From contig OZ007571.1 of assembly GCA_963931925.1 (NCBI GenBank), forward strand, positions 39,445,550-39,509,549: 64,000 bases of DNA, written 5' to 3'. The notes below the pieces were generated by a model. The model had not been told where the DNA came from. It ran no database searches and worked only from the letters and a program-made list of their open reading frames with translations. The position numbers and the translations under genes are program-made. Source of the stretch: Onchidella celtica (taxonomy: Eukaryota > Mollusca > Gastropoda > Systellommatophora > Onchidiidae). Below, piece after piece: positions 1 to 12,000 of this stretch. Numbering within the stretch: position 1 is the first letter of the stretch; each line of letters opens with the position of its first letter.

Positions 1-39
1 AGGCGCTACCCGAAATATCGAACATTTTCTGTCTTCTCT

Positions 40-200
40 TTTAGTTTGCATTGTATCGTTTGGGTATTATTTCTTACGCGGGGTTTTGCTGCATACAGCC
101 TTTTCTTTTTGCCCAATTTGACATTGCTTTATAGCCTTGCTGCGACCCCACAGTTTTTCTGTGGTTTTTATAATAATTATTTTGCCAATGAGGGAGCAAG
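40..200 (+). repeat. Dispersed repeat 'family A', copy 1
   Basis: An AT-rich stretch with the landmarks TTTGGGTATTATTTCTTAC, a 'ggttttgctgcatacagcc' block, 'tttttgccca' and 'cccacagtttttctgtgg'. The same landmarks recur at about 22,622-22,733 (inverted), 24,160-24,262, 45,896-46,005 (inverted) and 56,236-56,400. The recurrence in both orientations shows an interspersed element. I see no coding capacity and cannot assign a superfamily. Confidence 0.6.
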
Positions 201-219
201 GCAAGGGGGGGGGGTGGGA

Positions 220-1019
220 AAGGTAAAGTTACATCCGGATAAAACAACGAAGATGAAAGAAGACGTCAACAAGAACAGAATCTCACTGTTTACGTACATA
301 GACATACAAAAATGCGCGCACTTCCTCGCGCCCCACACGCACTGGCGCTAGGTCATGATAACCTTGTCAGTCACTACGGCGTCCGTCTGATGACATCAAT
401 GAATCATTGTGTACAAGCTCAAAGTAAACTCTTTCTTTGTTTCCCACTGCTTATCTTTTCTTCTGTCTCACCTGTTTATGTCATGTACACTGTTGCAAAA
501 ATAATAATTCCATAACACCAGTAGTATTTAAGTGATATTTCAGAGATTATTCGTTGTTGTGTTTTTTTTCTTCTGTCTGTGGCAGTTGGGGTGGGGGAAT
601 TAATGCCATTTTGAGTTTGTAACACTAAAGCTAGTGCTGTTAAATACAATAAAAATTGGAAAATTGGTCCTTTAGTCTTCCATAGATTCTATGTTATTAT
701 TCAGTTTTCGTATTTCCGATTTATTTGTCATTTGTTGCTTTAAAAATTTGAGCAGGAATGGTGTTAATTGTTATGCGCATCATGTGAATATTTTTTTTTA
801 ATACACATTGTAGTTTTAACTGAGAGAGATGAAAGAGAAGGCAAAGTTAACGTGCCAAACTCACACGGGAAATATCCGGCTTCCTTCCTCTTGTACTTCG
901 GAATTTCCAATCCTGACACTTTGAAAAATCTTGTATAACCCAGTGAGTCATAGGAACGAATGTTTGGTTTATGAAACTCGACAAGCATGGTCCTCAAACT
1001 GAAATGTGAGAGGGCCATG
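220..1019. other. Intergenic stretch without recognised gene
   Basis: Only short chance ORFs occur, with no recognisable protein similarity and no convincing splice structure. I see nothing else in it. Confidence 0.5.
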
Positions 1020-1181
1020 CAGTGGCGGTTCTACTTCGAAACTAGTGAAGCTTTAAACTTGTGGGTCCTGAAGAAACTTTTTTAGTGAGTGAATTTTTGG
1101 ATCTTGCCCTGTTGTTGCTGGTTGCCAAGGGGTCCCGGAACAGGTCAAGCTACAGGGTCCCAAAAATGTAGTCCACCACTG
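1020..1181. mobile_element. Possible hAT-like MITE remnant
   Basis: The stretch begins CAGTGGCGG and ends CCACCACTG, so its ends form a short imperfect inverted repeat of the hAT type (CAGTGG...CCACTG). Flanking 8-bp duplications are not clear. It is about 160 bp and noncoding. The call rests only on the ends and could be chance. Confidence 0.3.
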
Positions 1182-1742
1182 CGATCATCGGGAAATGAAG
1201 GGGGTTGGGGGGGGGGGGGGACAACTCGATGATGTAGATAAGGAGAGTACCTGTTGAGCTTAATTTTCTTCTGCACACAGGAGAACAGTTTGCTGTATTT
1301 CGGGTTAATTTGTATCTAATGCTCCGCTCTGGTTCAACTTTTATAGCGCTCTCAATAGAATCGAAGATCTCAGATACCGTTGTTCCCAGCTGCTTGCCGT
1401 TGGCAGAGTCATCTTAATGCATGGGCACACTGGGCAGTTGTCCAGGGGGTCCCCTAATTTTAAGGTTCATTTGGGCCAGTGCATGCAGATTTACATAGGT
1501 TTTTGAAACGAGGAAGAAAAATCTCATTGCTTTGCCTGGGGGGGCATAATGATGTTGAGATGACCCTGGTACATTTTGGTTCATTAATATTTAAAGAGGG
1601 GATCCGAGATTTTACTATGTTCTCCCTGTCTTTCTCTCATTCATTTCTTTCTTACAAGCAAAGCTGGAAACGGGGCCCAGGCCAGGTGGAAAATGTAGGG
1701 CCCTTGAAACACTATTCATTAAATGTTTTAGACATTACCGCT

Positions 1743-2027
1743 TCGCACAGGACACAGCCTGCTAAAGGACCACATGCATCGCATCTTTAGAATTGGCAAC
1801 AGCAGTGTATGCGAGTACGGCTTAGAAGCAGAAAATGCAGAACACATCCTGCAGACTTGTCCAAAATACAATACGCAAAGGGAAGCCCATTGGCCTGAGG
1901 CCGCGCCTGTCAGGGAGAAGCTGTATGGTAGCTTGGAACAATTGAAGAGAACAGCTGCTTTTTTGCAGAGGATTGGAGTAAAGATTTGACATCGACCATG
2001 AGGGGGAACGCAGAAGAAGAAAGAAGA
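1743..2027 (+). mobile_element. 5'-truncated non-LTR retrotransposon (LINE), 3' end only
   Basis: The frame 1774-1989 encodes the C-terminal tail of a LINE reverse transcriptase: 'HMHRIFRIGNSSVCEYG' followed by 'ENAEHILQTCPKY', a Cys/His knuckle common at the end of ORF2 proteins, then 'EKLYGSLEQLKRTAAFLQ'. The same frame is open from about 1744. A purine-rich GAAGAAGAAAGAAGAAG tail follows the stop. A 13-bp direct repeat, AGACATTACCGCT, flanks the fragment at 1730-1742 and 2028-2040. This is the signature of target-primed insertion with severe 5' truncation. The clade is not certain from this short piece. Confidence 0.85.
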
Positions 2028-2040
2028 AGACATTACCGCT

Positions 2041-5000
2041 AAATACATTTTTTGCTTCAGTCTAAATTGTAACTCTTTCGAGAACTTATTCCCTCTGTTA
2101 CCATGTTTTAACCCCGGTGATCTGTTTCATCTGTATTCAGCTGTTATAAATCTTCTTTGATATTATCTGGTCTCTACCAAGTGGAGTTCACCTCCTCAAA
2201 ATCGTAGGACCACGCAAACTGGCCCTCCCGCCCCCCCCCCCTCCAGTCTCATCTGATCTGGCCTGCTTTCTACTATTATCACCTTCTTGCACTGTCTTAC
2301 ACTGGCCGATGCTTAATTAAGTGGATGTTATAAAAAAAAATTGTCATTCAACATTTACAAGTTACATGGGAGACTTCCATGGATCTCATTTCAGTTTACA
2401 GGCGAGTGGTAAAAAGGCCAGACGAAGGATGATAGTTGAAAACAAAAGGGGGGGGGGGGAGGGTTGTATTTGAGGAGCCCTTAACCCACAACTAAGTTTA
2501 AAACCCGCAAGCCTTCGGCCCCTGAAACATATATGGCACATAAACACAATGAAAGAAAAGAAAAGAGAGAGATTATGAAAAATTATAAGTAAAAAATTGA
2601 CGGTTATCAACTGGCAGAGCGAATAATGCATAAGCAAGTTTTGTTCTAAGCTTACTATAGTTGACTTTCGCTCTTTCTCCCTATCTGCTGCTTACTTTTC
2701 TCTTGTCTTTCATACGCCACATCCAACTGTTGTGTTGGTTTTCTTCACCTCTCTGATTTTGGTCAGACTAGCTTTCACTCATACTACTATTTTCATACTG
2801 CTGTTTCTTTCAGCTTCCGGGCATAGATTTCATTCTCAGTTATTTTTCTGTTCTTTAAATACAGGATAGATCTAAATTACCGGAAAGCCTGTGATGTTCA
2901 TGCCAATAAAAAAAAAAATCATTTACATGTTTAAAATTTATTTCTAACTAGCAACTGTCCCCTTCAGTGAACAGGAATAAACAAAGGCAATAATCTGGAG
3001 CAAATTAGCAAAGATCAGTTTCTCGTGTGATGTTTTGCCACATTGTAATGGCGCCATGCGCGGCGTCACTACGCCTCCGTGCCGTGCGCAGACTAGTAAT
3101 TTTTTTTTTTTATGTCTCTGGGTTTTCATGCATGTGGGTCGCATTTCTGCATCGATTCTCTTGAAATTTTCAACACAGTTTACTTTAATGCCGAGGATGG
3201 TCTTTGAACGTTTCGCAGCACAGGGTGCCATCTAGGAATTTTAGAAACAATATTTTTTAGATAATTTTACTTTCCATTTAACAACAACAACAAAAATAAT
3301 AATAATCTACCCAGGAATTATCGACTGACCATTAACATTTTTTGTTGAAAACATTTAATTTCTGGACCTTCACAGTGAAAACCCAATTATGTCTGACTTT
3401 CACTTCCCCTTTCTTTCTTTCGTTCTTTCGTCATTTATTGAAAACTCCCTTGTCCAACTAGAAATATCAACAAAATTAAGCAAAATAAATAAATTGGGTC
3501 CATCACACTTGGTTCATCGAACACACTGCTGCATGGGAATGCACACATTGTGCGTTAAATCTATAAAAATAAAAATAAATCTGTCCATTTTATTAGATCA
3601 ACAAGGCGAAGGGTTAGTCTGTTTTGCTGCCATTCTAGTGTGAGATGTGGACTAGGTAGTTAAACGGAGCTCCACGTAACAGTAAAATAAAATAAACCGT
3701 TTTTCCCTTATTTCTCTTACGCATCGTTCGCCTCAACTAGGCCCGTTTCGAACAATTTTGGGATTTCTGGACAATTCAGAATTTCCATGGTAATTCAAAA
3801 CATTATTACCAGCATGTGACATTTGAGTTAAACCGGCGCCCAAGTGTGCCTGAACGTCGTGAACTTCTCGCTAAATTGACCACAGCTTGTGCCATGAGAA
3901 TCACTGGCAACTTGGCCTTACATAAGCGAGAGCCATAAAGTGCGTTGCATGAAAAATTAATCAAGATTTCGTAACCGTTTTTATGTAACCAGAAATCACT
4001 GACGGCCGTGACTGAGAGTATTGTAAAAATACACATAAAGTATAAATAAAACTAAAAGAAACAAACATATCGGGCTTGGATGCAATATAAAGAAGCCGGA
4101 ATATACTACGATCGCCCAATATGTGTCATGGAACGGGACTGAAGATACAAAGTTATAACAGTGTAAATCGAAATGGGGGGGGGGGGGGGGGACGCGACAT
4201 CTATTTAAAAAAACAAAACAAAATAAACCAAACAAACAAACAACAACAACAAAAAAAACAAATTAAAAAAAAACAACCTGGTTGTACCTGATTCTGTTTG
4301 CAAATTTGGAGGGGTGGGTGTATGTACAGTGTATGAATTTGGGAGGTGAGGGGGTGGGGGTGAGAGGAGGATAGCAGGTGATAGCAGCTTCTACAGCAAT
4401 TCTTGTTCACGTTCTCCAAAAATTTTTGTTTCTTAATCTATGACCGTTTGCTGAATTCTTGTCCGCAATTATGATGTCAATAATATTTTGCTGCAGCCCT
4501 TCAGTCCCATCAGCCCCTTCTTCCTCTTGCTGTTGGAAGATGAGTTATGTGTGCACGTCGTATGACACATTATACAATATCAAGTTTGCACAGTGTCATA
4601 CTTTGTTTGGGTTTTCTTTCCTGCTGTTTTTCCCCTTTGTATCCTTACTTTAACTTTTTCTATTATTGTCTGTGTATAGTTTTCTCTGCCGTGCCCAAAT
4701 CTGTTGCCTTGACTACACTTCTCTATAGTAGCTTTGTATTCTTCTAATTTTATTGCTTTACCATTAGGCACAGTGGATACATTTCAGTCTCTCAGTATTG
4801 TTTAGCTTTTGGTTTCCCCTTTTTGATCCGTCACATCAGTCTAATATTGTATTCATCTCTCTCCCGACATTTCATTGGTCTCAACCGGCTAATTAGCTGT
4901 AATAGGAAATTTATATAATTTTGGCATTATCAAAATTCAAAAGAACGGTGAAAAATGAAAAGGTAAAACAGTTTATAAAAATGAATTAAAAAAAAAACGT

Positions 5001-5505
5001 AAGCCATATTTGTGTTTCTTTCATTCATTTTCATTAATTGTTTTGACTCTTAAATTAGTATATATCCGTACATGTTGTACGGATATGCGCTTCCAAACAA
5101 AAATGGTTCTGTAATACGCATAGAAGTATAATACAGAATCGATAATAAAATAACAAAGTTCATTTACAATTCGCCCCTTCACTTTGCCCCCCCCCCCTAC
5201 AAAAAAAAAAATGTTCTGTCATAGGTTAATAAATTTGATATTACTGGTTGAGCCACTGAATCGTGGAAAAGAGATTTTAAATCTGCTTGAAGGAAATGTC
5301 TTTTTTTTTTCCTGCTCAAAATGTCGGATCACTTTCTTCTGTACAACTCAAATTGTAAACTTCAAGACCTTTCGAAATATACCCACGCACACCTTTTTGT
5401 CTTTTAATGGAAGCAAAATATTTAAGTAGAATTTAGGTCTCAGCGGTTAAGGAGACTTTTATGATTACGTTGGAGGCCTTCCTTCCTTTATTGGGCTTAT
5501 TATTA
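2041..5505. other. Long intergenic stretch, no gene recognised
   Basis: About 3.5 kb of AT-rich sequence. It holds several homopolymer runs (for example G17 at 4175-4191, and C runs near 2226 and 5187) and short ORFs of low complexity. No reading frame resembles a known protein, and no RNA gene or terminal inverted repeat was recognised. Confidence 0.5.
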
Positions 5506-5903
5506 ACTAGATGACCTACCGGGCATTGCCCAGAATAAACAATCATGTGATTCCCCCCCCCCCCCCTCTAGTATAATAAAAGTAATAAACTACAGTCTTG
5601 CTTCAGAACTCATGCGCACCAAAACACTGCGCACCAAAGTGAAAGCTTGATACGGTTACTTTTTATGGCATGCACGGTCGTAAATATTACGAAACAAACA
5701 TGCAAAAATTCAAATGTTACATAGCTATAAACATTGTTATATTTAAAAAAAACACATGCTTGAAGTAAACAACTTTTAATTACAGCCATCATCTTCCTTC
5801 TCTATATTGCCACCTTCCTGCCAAATTTAAGGCCTGAAGAGTGTATAGTTTGGTCAGTTAGCCATGCCAAAGGTTGCGAGTTACTGAAATATATAATAGA
5901 TTA
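5506..5903 (+). repeat. Dispersed repeat 'family B', copy 1
   Basis: Starts ACTAGATGACCTACCGGGC and runs to GAAATATATAATAGATTA. It is matched nearly end to end by 19,722-20,072 and in part by 54,900-55,320. Shared blocks include 'attgcccggaataaacaatcatgtg', a C-rich run, 'cttgcttcagaactcatgcgcacc' and 'ggcctgaagagtgtatagtttggtcag'. It is noncoding, about 350-400 bp, and of unknown class. It may be a SINE or MITE; clear target duplications were not found. Confidence 0.7.
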
Positions 5904-6330
5904 CAGTACATTATTTTTACATTCTTTTTCGTATGAACTTTTATTTCGCTTCCGCCCTGTTTTCCCCTCAAAATTTTGAACATTTTTCCAGTGGTTACCT
6001 TCATGGTGTTTACCGACATGGCGCCATTTCCGACAGTTTTCGCATGGCGAATATTGTATTGGTGATAGTAATGAATAAACTTGGCTGAAACGGCTTGTTA
6101 TCACATTGGACGAAGAAAGTATATCTTGTTTAGTAGACGGGGTGCAGGTACGCAGGAGAGACTCTATATCATTCATAAAAGCCAGGCCCTAATTTAGCCT
6201 AATGTATTTTTCGGCAATCGTTAAGATTCCCGTTTTTTATTCCAGTACTCGGTATTCGGTATTTAATCGAACAGTATCGGTACTCAGCACCTCCTGAACT
6301 GAAGAAAGTGAAACTAGAACTAGAAGCAAC

Positions 6331-6385
6331 TAGATCTAGATCTAGATCTAGATCATCTAGATCTAGATCTATATCTAGAATATAG
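6331..6385. repeat. (AGATCT)n palindromic simple repeat, array 1
   Basis: A run of overlapping TCTAGATCTAGA units. Each hexamer is its own reverse complement, so the array can fold on itself at any point. It lies just left of the MITE at 6476-6737. Single units also appear elsewhere (near 8,340, 32,980, 52,150 and 60,365). Confidence 0.9.
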
Positions 6386-6475
6386 ACTAAATACTAAATC
6401 TGTAGTGTAGGCTATTTTGTGTCGTTGTTAGACTTAGTAGAGACTGGGTGTGAAAGGATTAGATCTAGACAGGGT

Positions 6476-6737
6476 GGCGCTTTTTCGGTTGTTCCCACCC
6501 CTCCTTAGTTAACGGAAGGAGTTCTGAATGCGTTCCATAGTCCGAGTGAAAACAATACATAGCTACCCCGGCAGCTTTCCCTGATATGTCAATCTGACTA
6601 CTGCCCAGACGAACATCGGCCTACGGCCTCGATGATAAGAACTGACTAGACCTAGACCCTCACGTCGTTACATATTAATCTGACAATCGAATAATATAGC
6701 CTAGGTAAGTTGGGGTGGGAACAACCGAAAAAGCGCC
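6476..6737. mobile_element. MITE with 26-bp TIRs and 8-bp target duplication
   Basis: The left end GGCGCTTTTTCGGTTG and the right end CAACCGAAAAAGCGCC are perfect inverted repeats over 26 bp. The 262-bp element is flanked by GACAGGGT at 6468-6475 and 6738-6745, an exact 8-bp target duplication. An 8-bp duplication suggests a hAT, P or Merlin type mobiliser; GG-starting ends would fit Merlin, but this is inference. Part of its interior ('caatctgactac.gccca', 'aactgactagacc') recurs inside the element at 51,736-52,306. It is noncoding. Confidence 0.85.
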
Positions 6738-6766
6738 GACAGGGTGTGAAAGGATTATAAATAATG

Positions 6767-6894
6767 TCTAGATCTAGATCTAGATTATAAATAATATTAT
6801 TTTAATATTAATATCAACATGATCTAGATCTAGATCTAGAATCTAGATCTAGACTCTAGATCTAGATACTATCATCTAGATTCTAGATCTAGAC
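6767..6894. repeat. (AGATCT)n palindromic simple repeat, array 2
   Basis: Interrupted TCTAGATC units on the right side of the 6476-6737 MITE, split by an AT-only spacer (about 6786-6820). Array 1 lies on the other side, so the MITE seems to have inserted near or into one longer palindromic array. Confidence 0.85.
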
Positions 6895-7029
6895 TTGTGA
6901 CACTTTTTAGAAATTTTGATCATGAATACTGCACAGGTCTAGGGCCAAGAGGCAAGACACAGTAGATGTAGCTGATTCAGTAGGCTTAAAGGTGTGGTCC
7001 ATCGATAGGACATAATTCTAGCGAATATC

Positions 7030-7460
7030 ATGGCCAGGCTGCCATTATCTGCCAACATTATCGGTGGATACTGCCCAGGTTTCTCCGGCGATAATGGTGG
7101 TGGATACTGCCCAGGTTTATCCACCAAAATTATCAGCAGATACTGCCTGGGGCGCCAGCACTATCGGAGGGGATATAGCCTGTGCCGGCAACATTATCGG
7201 CGGATACTGCTTGGGGTGCCAGCATTATCAGGAGGAGCCTGGGCCGGCAACATTATCGGCGCATCCTACTGCCCAGATTTATCCGCCAACATTATCGGCG
7301 GATACAGCCTTGCCTACTGCCCAAGTTTGTAATGTTGGTGGATACCGACCAGGTTTATCTGCCAAAATTATCGGCGGATACAGCCTGGGTTTATTTGCCA
7401 ACACCATCGGCAGATACAGACTTGTCCGCCAACAGTATCGGCGGATAAAGCTCAAGTTTA
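7030..7460 (+). repeat. Hairpin-forming minisatellite
   Basis: About eleven imperfect copies of a unit with the core CCGCCAACATTATCGGCGGATACTGCC, spaced about 27-39 bp apart. TCCGCC and GGCGGA in each good copy are inverted, with a 9-nt loop, so each unit can form a small hairpin. Long open frames run through it in several frames at once (for example 7064-7480). That is expected of a repeat without stop codons and does not indicate a gene. Confidence 0.8.
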
Positions 7461-7489
7461 TCCTCAGGTATTGGTGTTGACTAATTACA

Positions 7490-7855
7490 AAAAAACAAAC
7501 AGACTGGATTTATTCCCTATTAGTATTATTGTTGTTGGATAAAAAAAAGTTGAAACACAGTAAACAGATTGATTACTAATGAAAAGACTTTTATAAGAAA
7601 AGACAGAAAAAAAACTACCCTGCTGAGAATGGAACCATTGTCCCCCGATTGACAGGTGGAGACACAAAAAAAATTATTTATATATATTCCCTATTATTAT
7701 TGTTCTTGGATGAAAAAAAAAGGCTCGATTGATTCCTAATAAAAAGACTTATGAGTTATAAAAAGAAAAAACACTGCCCTGCTAAGAATTGAACCATGGT
7801 CCTCTGATTGACAGGCATAGATGTTAACCGCAACGGTTCTGAGAACCCTGTGTAG
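7490..7855 (-). mobile_element. Tandem pair of tRNA-like SINE fragments
   Basis: Two partial copies of the same 3' body ('attccctattatt...ttgttcttggat...') lie head to tail at about 7,490-7,665 and 7,680-7,855. On the - strand the second copy starts with a tRNA-like head: an A-box-like 'gcggttaacatc', a 'tgcctgtcaatcaga' anticodon-arm-like block and a B-box-like GGTTCAATTCT. The first copy keeps only the B-box part. The arms do not pair well enough for a functional tRNA, so a tRNA-derived SINE is the better call. Confidence 0.55.
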
Positions 7856-8205
7856 TAATTGCGAGGGGATTTTTACTAAAATAAGCATGACATGACTAAA
7901 TCAAGAAACCCATATCTACGGATAAGACCTGAACCTTCATTTGTATCCATTTAATCAATTCCATTTTCATTCAAAAAAGCCTCTCCAATTTCAATGCCAT
8001 CGTTTTCAACACGTGTATTTGATTGGGATGAATGGAACAAGGGAGGAAGACGGAGAAGGGTTTGAATCAGGGGAGATATCTCGTAAATACAGAAATTATG
8101 CTGGCGGGAAAAAATCCTAGGGGAAATTTTATCCGACAGGATCAGCGGATAAACGCTGAGTGGCAAGAAAAGATGAATTTGGAATTGGATTTGTGACAGT
8201 TCCAT

Positions 8206-8827
8206 TCATGCAGTAGTATAGAGAGACTCACTCCCGCACTGGCCTGTTCAGTCAGAAAGGAGGCTGCTCCAGTAGAGCAGACAGTCAAAACAGATCTAGA
8301 AAGTCAGCAGTTTTCTCAGTCATGTAACCTAGCAGATCTATGTAGATCTAGATCATTTTATCTGGCTTGTGTCATTGGGTGACTGACACAGATCTCAATT
8401 TTGCAAAATAAGGGAGTCATTTTGACAGAAGTATTGGCCTACTTATGACCTGTTTTTACAACTTAGTGCATTGACTATTGAAGTTTCATTCGCCTTATAC
8501 TTATTTAGATGATCTAAATGTGTTGTCCCACCCAGTGATTTTGTCTATCTTTTGTAAATTTGAGAGAGACCACATTGATTCTTTTTTTTTCTTACTTTTA
8601 CAATATTTATTATTTTGTACTTCTTTTGTACATTTGAGAGAGACAACTTTAAACTTTTAAGTACATGTAGATTATCTCTCTGTTTAAAAGTGTTTTCAGG
8701 TTGAAATGCTAAAGGAAAGGGTTAGGGATAAGACTAGGTTCATACTTGGGGATAAGGACAGAGTTTTAGTGTATTTTGTATGACGTGTTGCTGAGTTCAA
8801 TTCTTTTTTTTAAAAAAATATTTTCAG
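8206..8827 (+). promoter_or_regulatory. Region immediately upstream of SMC6 coding exon 1
   Basis: No protein-coding signal. The first coding exon is preceded by an acceptor-like TATTTTCAG ending at 8,827, so a noncoding 5' exon and the promoter probably lie in or upstream of this stretch. I cannot place the start site; no clear TATA box or CpG-rich core was recognised. Confidence 0.25.
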
Positions 8828-8875
8828 TACATATTCATTACGGCCTTGGTTTGGCTATCAGAATAGACCATAGAA

Positions 8876-9013
8876 ATGTCAAAACGACGGAATGGTCAAG
8901 AGGCCCCAGAAAGCCAGAAGCAAGTATTTAAAAGGAGGAAAACTGAGGACAGTGAATCAGAAGAGGAGTCGGGAGATGAAGAACAAAATGACTCTATGGG
9001 CTCCATGATTGAG
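8876..9013 (+). CDS. SMC6: SMC6 exon 1 (residues 1-46)
   Basis: Starts [13 protein letters not shown] and is rich in Lys/Arg then Glu/Asp/Ser, as in the disordered N tail of SMC6 proteins. The donor GTAATT follows at 9,014, phase 0. An acceptor-like TTTTCAG at 8,821-8,827 implies about 48 nt of 5' UTR in this exon, with an in-frame TAG at 8,864-8,866 that rules out a farther start here. Confidence 0.85.
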
Positions 9014-12000
9014 GTAATTTGGCAGTAGACTAGTCTATTCCATGGTTACGTTGCAAAACTAGTCGTGTGAAACCCTCAACAAATTTAACTGGAGTGGGGT
9101 GGGGGTCTTTTAATTAAACGGGTGTGTGTGTTTGGATGTAAGATTAGATAAAGTGAAAAGTTTTTCCATTTATTAACCTAGGATATTGAAAATATTCAGT
9201 AGTTTAGTGGGACTTGGAGGTGGACTGTAGTGCTTTTAGATTAAGATGGTGTAAGATGACATTCATGATTCAAGAGAAGTGTAATATAAAATAATAGGGC
9301 CCACGGCCTTATGCTGAGGCCTTCGAAAAACAAAGAACTTTCACCAGATAAGAATATTTTCTTGCACCAAACAACTGCATAGCACAGTGTCTCCTGATCT
9401 TCTTTAATGACTCATAGCTAAAAAGGGGCCAGCTGATGATTCTTCTCAGAGTAAAGATACTTTGGGTCTCATTGCAGAAGACCCCATATATTCAAAATAA
9501 GAATTTAAACTGATTTTTTTCAATTCTGGTGATATTGGGATGCTTCATTCTAACTGGCATCATGGAGAGTTTTGATTCCTCGTTTTTCATAGAACAATAA
9601 TAGTTACTTTTGTGCCCACACGTATTGAAATCTTGACTTATGTCTTCCACAGAGTTCAGTGATTGATCACATAATTTCAAACAATCAGGTTTGTGGAAAA
9701 TTAGACCTAGCAGAACATACGTTAGTATTTTTTGTTTGGTGTAATATACTTATAGTAACATTGAACGGGCCATGACTATAAATTTGAAGTGACTTGAAAG
9801 TTAGTTCATTCTGATTTTGTCAGTGTAAATATTTTTCTTTGAAGTTAAATCTGTATGTATAAAAATTGTTTATGAATGGGAAAATTGCTTAATACTGATC
9901 CCTTTGGCCGGGGGGTCTGTAATCGAAATTAGGCTTCAAAATATCGATATTGAGCTTTTCGATTAGTTTATCCATTTAAGAATACTGTTTTACTAACCAT
10001 ATGCCAATTTCAAATGTTTATAACCCTGAAACAGGCATTTTAGTGAGTACCCCCCCCCCCCCCCCCCCCCCCCGTTGTATACCCCATTCTACCCTATAAT
10101 TCATACTACTATGAATTTGTAGACTAGTTTTTTTATTTATGGATTAGTTGGTATAAAATTTGGCTAACATCATGTTTGAACAAATCAAAAAATTGCTGTC
10201 GAAGGAAATTTGCTTATCTTTTCAATTTTTAAAAAAATGAATTTTTTTGTGATAGAAAATAAGAGGAAATGGAATTCGCTACAATATATCAATTTCAAAA
10301 ATTCATAACGTAAGATCTGTAATTAGATATCAAAATTCCCTTCCGTGTAAAGAATTTAATTGGATTATATAAGACATATGAGAAGTTTCAAATAAATCCA
10401 TTAAAATTTGGGGAAGCCTTTCAATACTGAAGATGACACTTTTTGGGGACTCAAAATCCAAGATGGCGGTGTTTCTATGGCAATCATACGCTGAAAAATA
10501 ATTTTTTACATTTTTTTTTTTCTCTGCTAATTCAGACATCCTGAATTCGCTAATGATAGTTAAAAATGTCTATTTCTTATAATAACAAAAATCGCCTTCA
10601 ACACCCCCCCCCACACACACACACACACACACACGCTAAAAAGTGTTCCATGCAGTTATTGTGTTCATTTGCATATGTTGTTATCTGTTCTGGCAGCTGT
10701 CATTGGTTCTTGAAAACTGTTTTCGTTATTTCGTTTCAGCCAGTAGCTGGTGTCATACTGCGTGTCAGCCTTAGTAACTTCATGTGTCATACTCGCCTAG
10801 AAGTTCCGCTAGGGCGGCATGTCAACTTCATTGTTGGAAGAAATGGAAGTGAGTTGTTGGCTTGACATTGAGGCTAGAGGAAGGGAATGCTTGGGTTGAA
10901 GTTGATTTGTCAGATATAGAATTCATTTTTTTTTTTTTTTCATAGATTCATTTTTCATCTACTGCATCTTGACACTGCAGTCAGATTTGAAAGATTGATT
11001 TTTCTAAATGCATTAGATATTGACTAATTGTCTTTTTTTTCATTTAGTCCTAAATAAAATTTCATTATGGATGACTCAAAATATTGAATTTTATCCAGTA
11101 TGATTCAACTGGTACTCACTTTTTTTCTCCTCCTTAAACTGTCTGTCTGCTAGTGTTTGTGGATTGGTAATGGGTATCTCAGGTTCAGAAAAAATTTTCT
11201 GATCATGTTTTTCTTTAGTGAGTGTCAACTGAGTTTTATTTGTGAAAATAAGTCAGTGAAAACTTGTGGCCACCTCTAAAATTTGAATGTCTAGGGCAGA
11301 TTCAGTTGGTCATATAGCCCTCTGTTCATATTTGCCCCAAACCAGGATTGAAATTCTATAGATGAATCATATAATTATGAGATACAGCAGAGGAAAAAAA
11401 ATCATTAAAAACGTGACGGCTTTAAAGAAAATAATTTATTTCAAATATTGTACGAAGTTTAAGGGATCCTTCTTGTGTTAGTAGCCACCTGTTTTACAGA
11501 GGTTGATCTTTCTCATTGTTCACATTTATGAAACCACATTGTATTTGTAATGGTGATATTTTGCAAGAGTCAAAAGTTATTGATGATAGGAAGGTTATTT
11601 CCATGTAATTAATGTTCTGGTTCTCGAGAGACTAGATATTTATGCTGCATTTACATATGGCAATCAATTACATAATTTCAGGTGCATTCGATTTGTCATG
11701 GTCAAAATATTTCACTTCCATGAACTCCTTGGTTGCAATGTTGTGGTGGTATAGAATTTAAATAAATATTTCTTCATTTGATATTTGCCTTTTGTTTCTC
11801 CCCTTCAGGTGGCAAGAGTGCTATTGTCACAGCTCTTGTTGTTGGTTTAGGAGGCAAAGCCAGTGCCACCAACAGAGGAAGCTCTATAAAAAATTTCATT
11901 AAAACAAAGAAACAGTGAGTTAAATGTTATTTAAAGTTATTGCCACAAATTTGCAACTGTGGGTCACTAGAGGGCAGAACCTTAGTTGATATCCTTTGAA

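Noticed and set aside
7030-7480. CRISPR-like array or a repetitive protein gene
   Set aside because: The repeats vary in length and sequence and there are no unique equal-length spacers. Open frames exist in several phases because the repeat lacks stops. This is a eukaryotic minisatellite.
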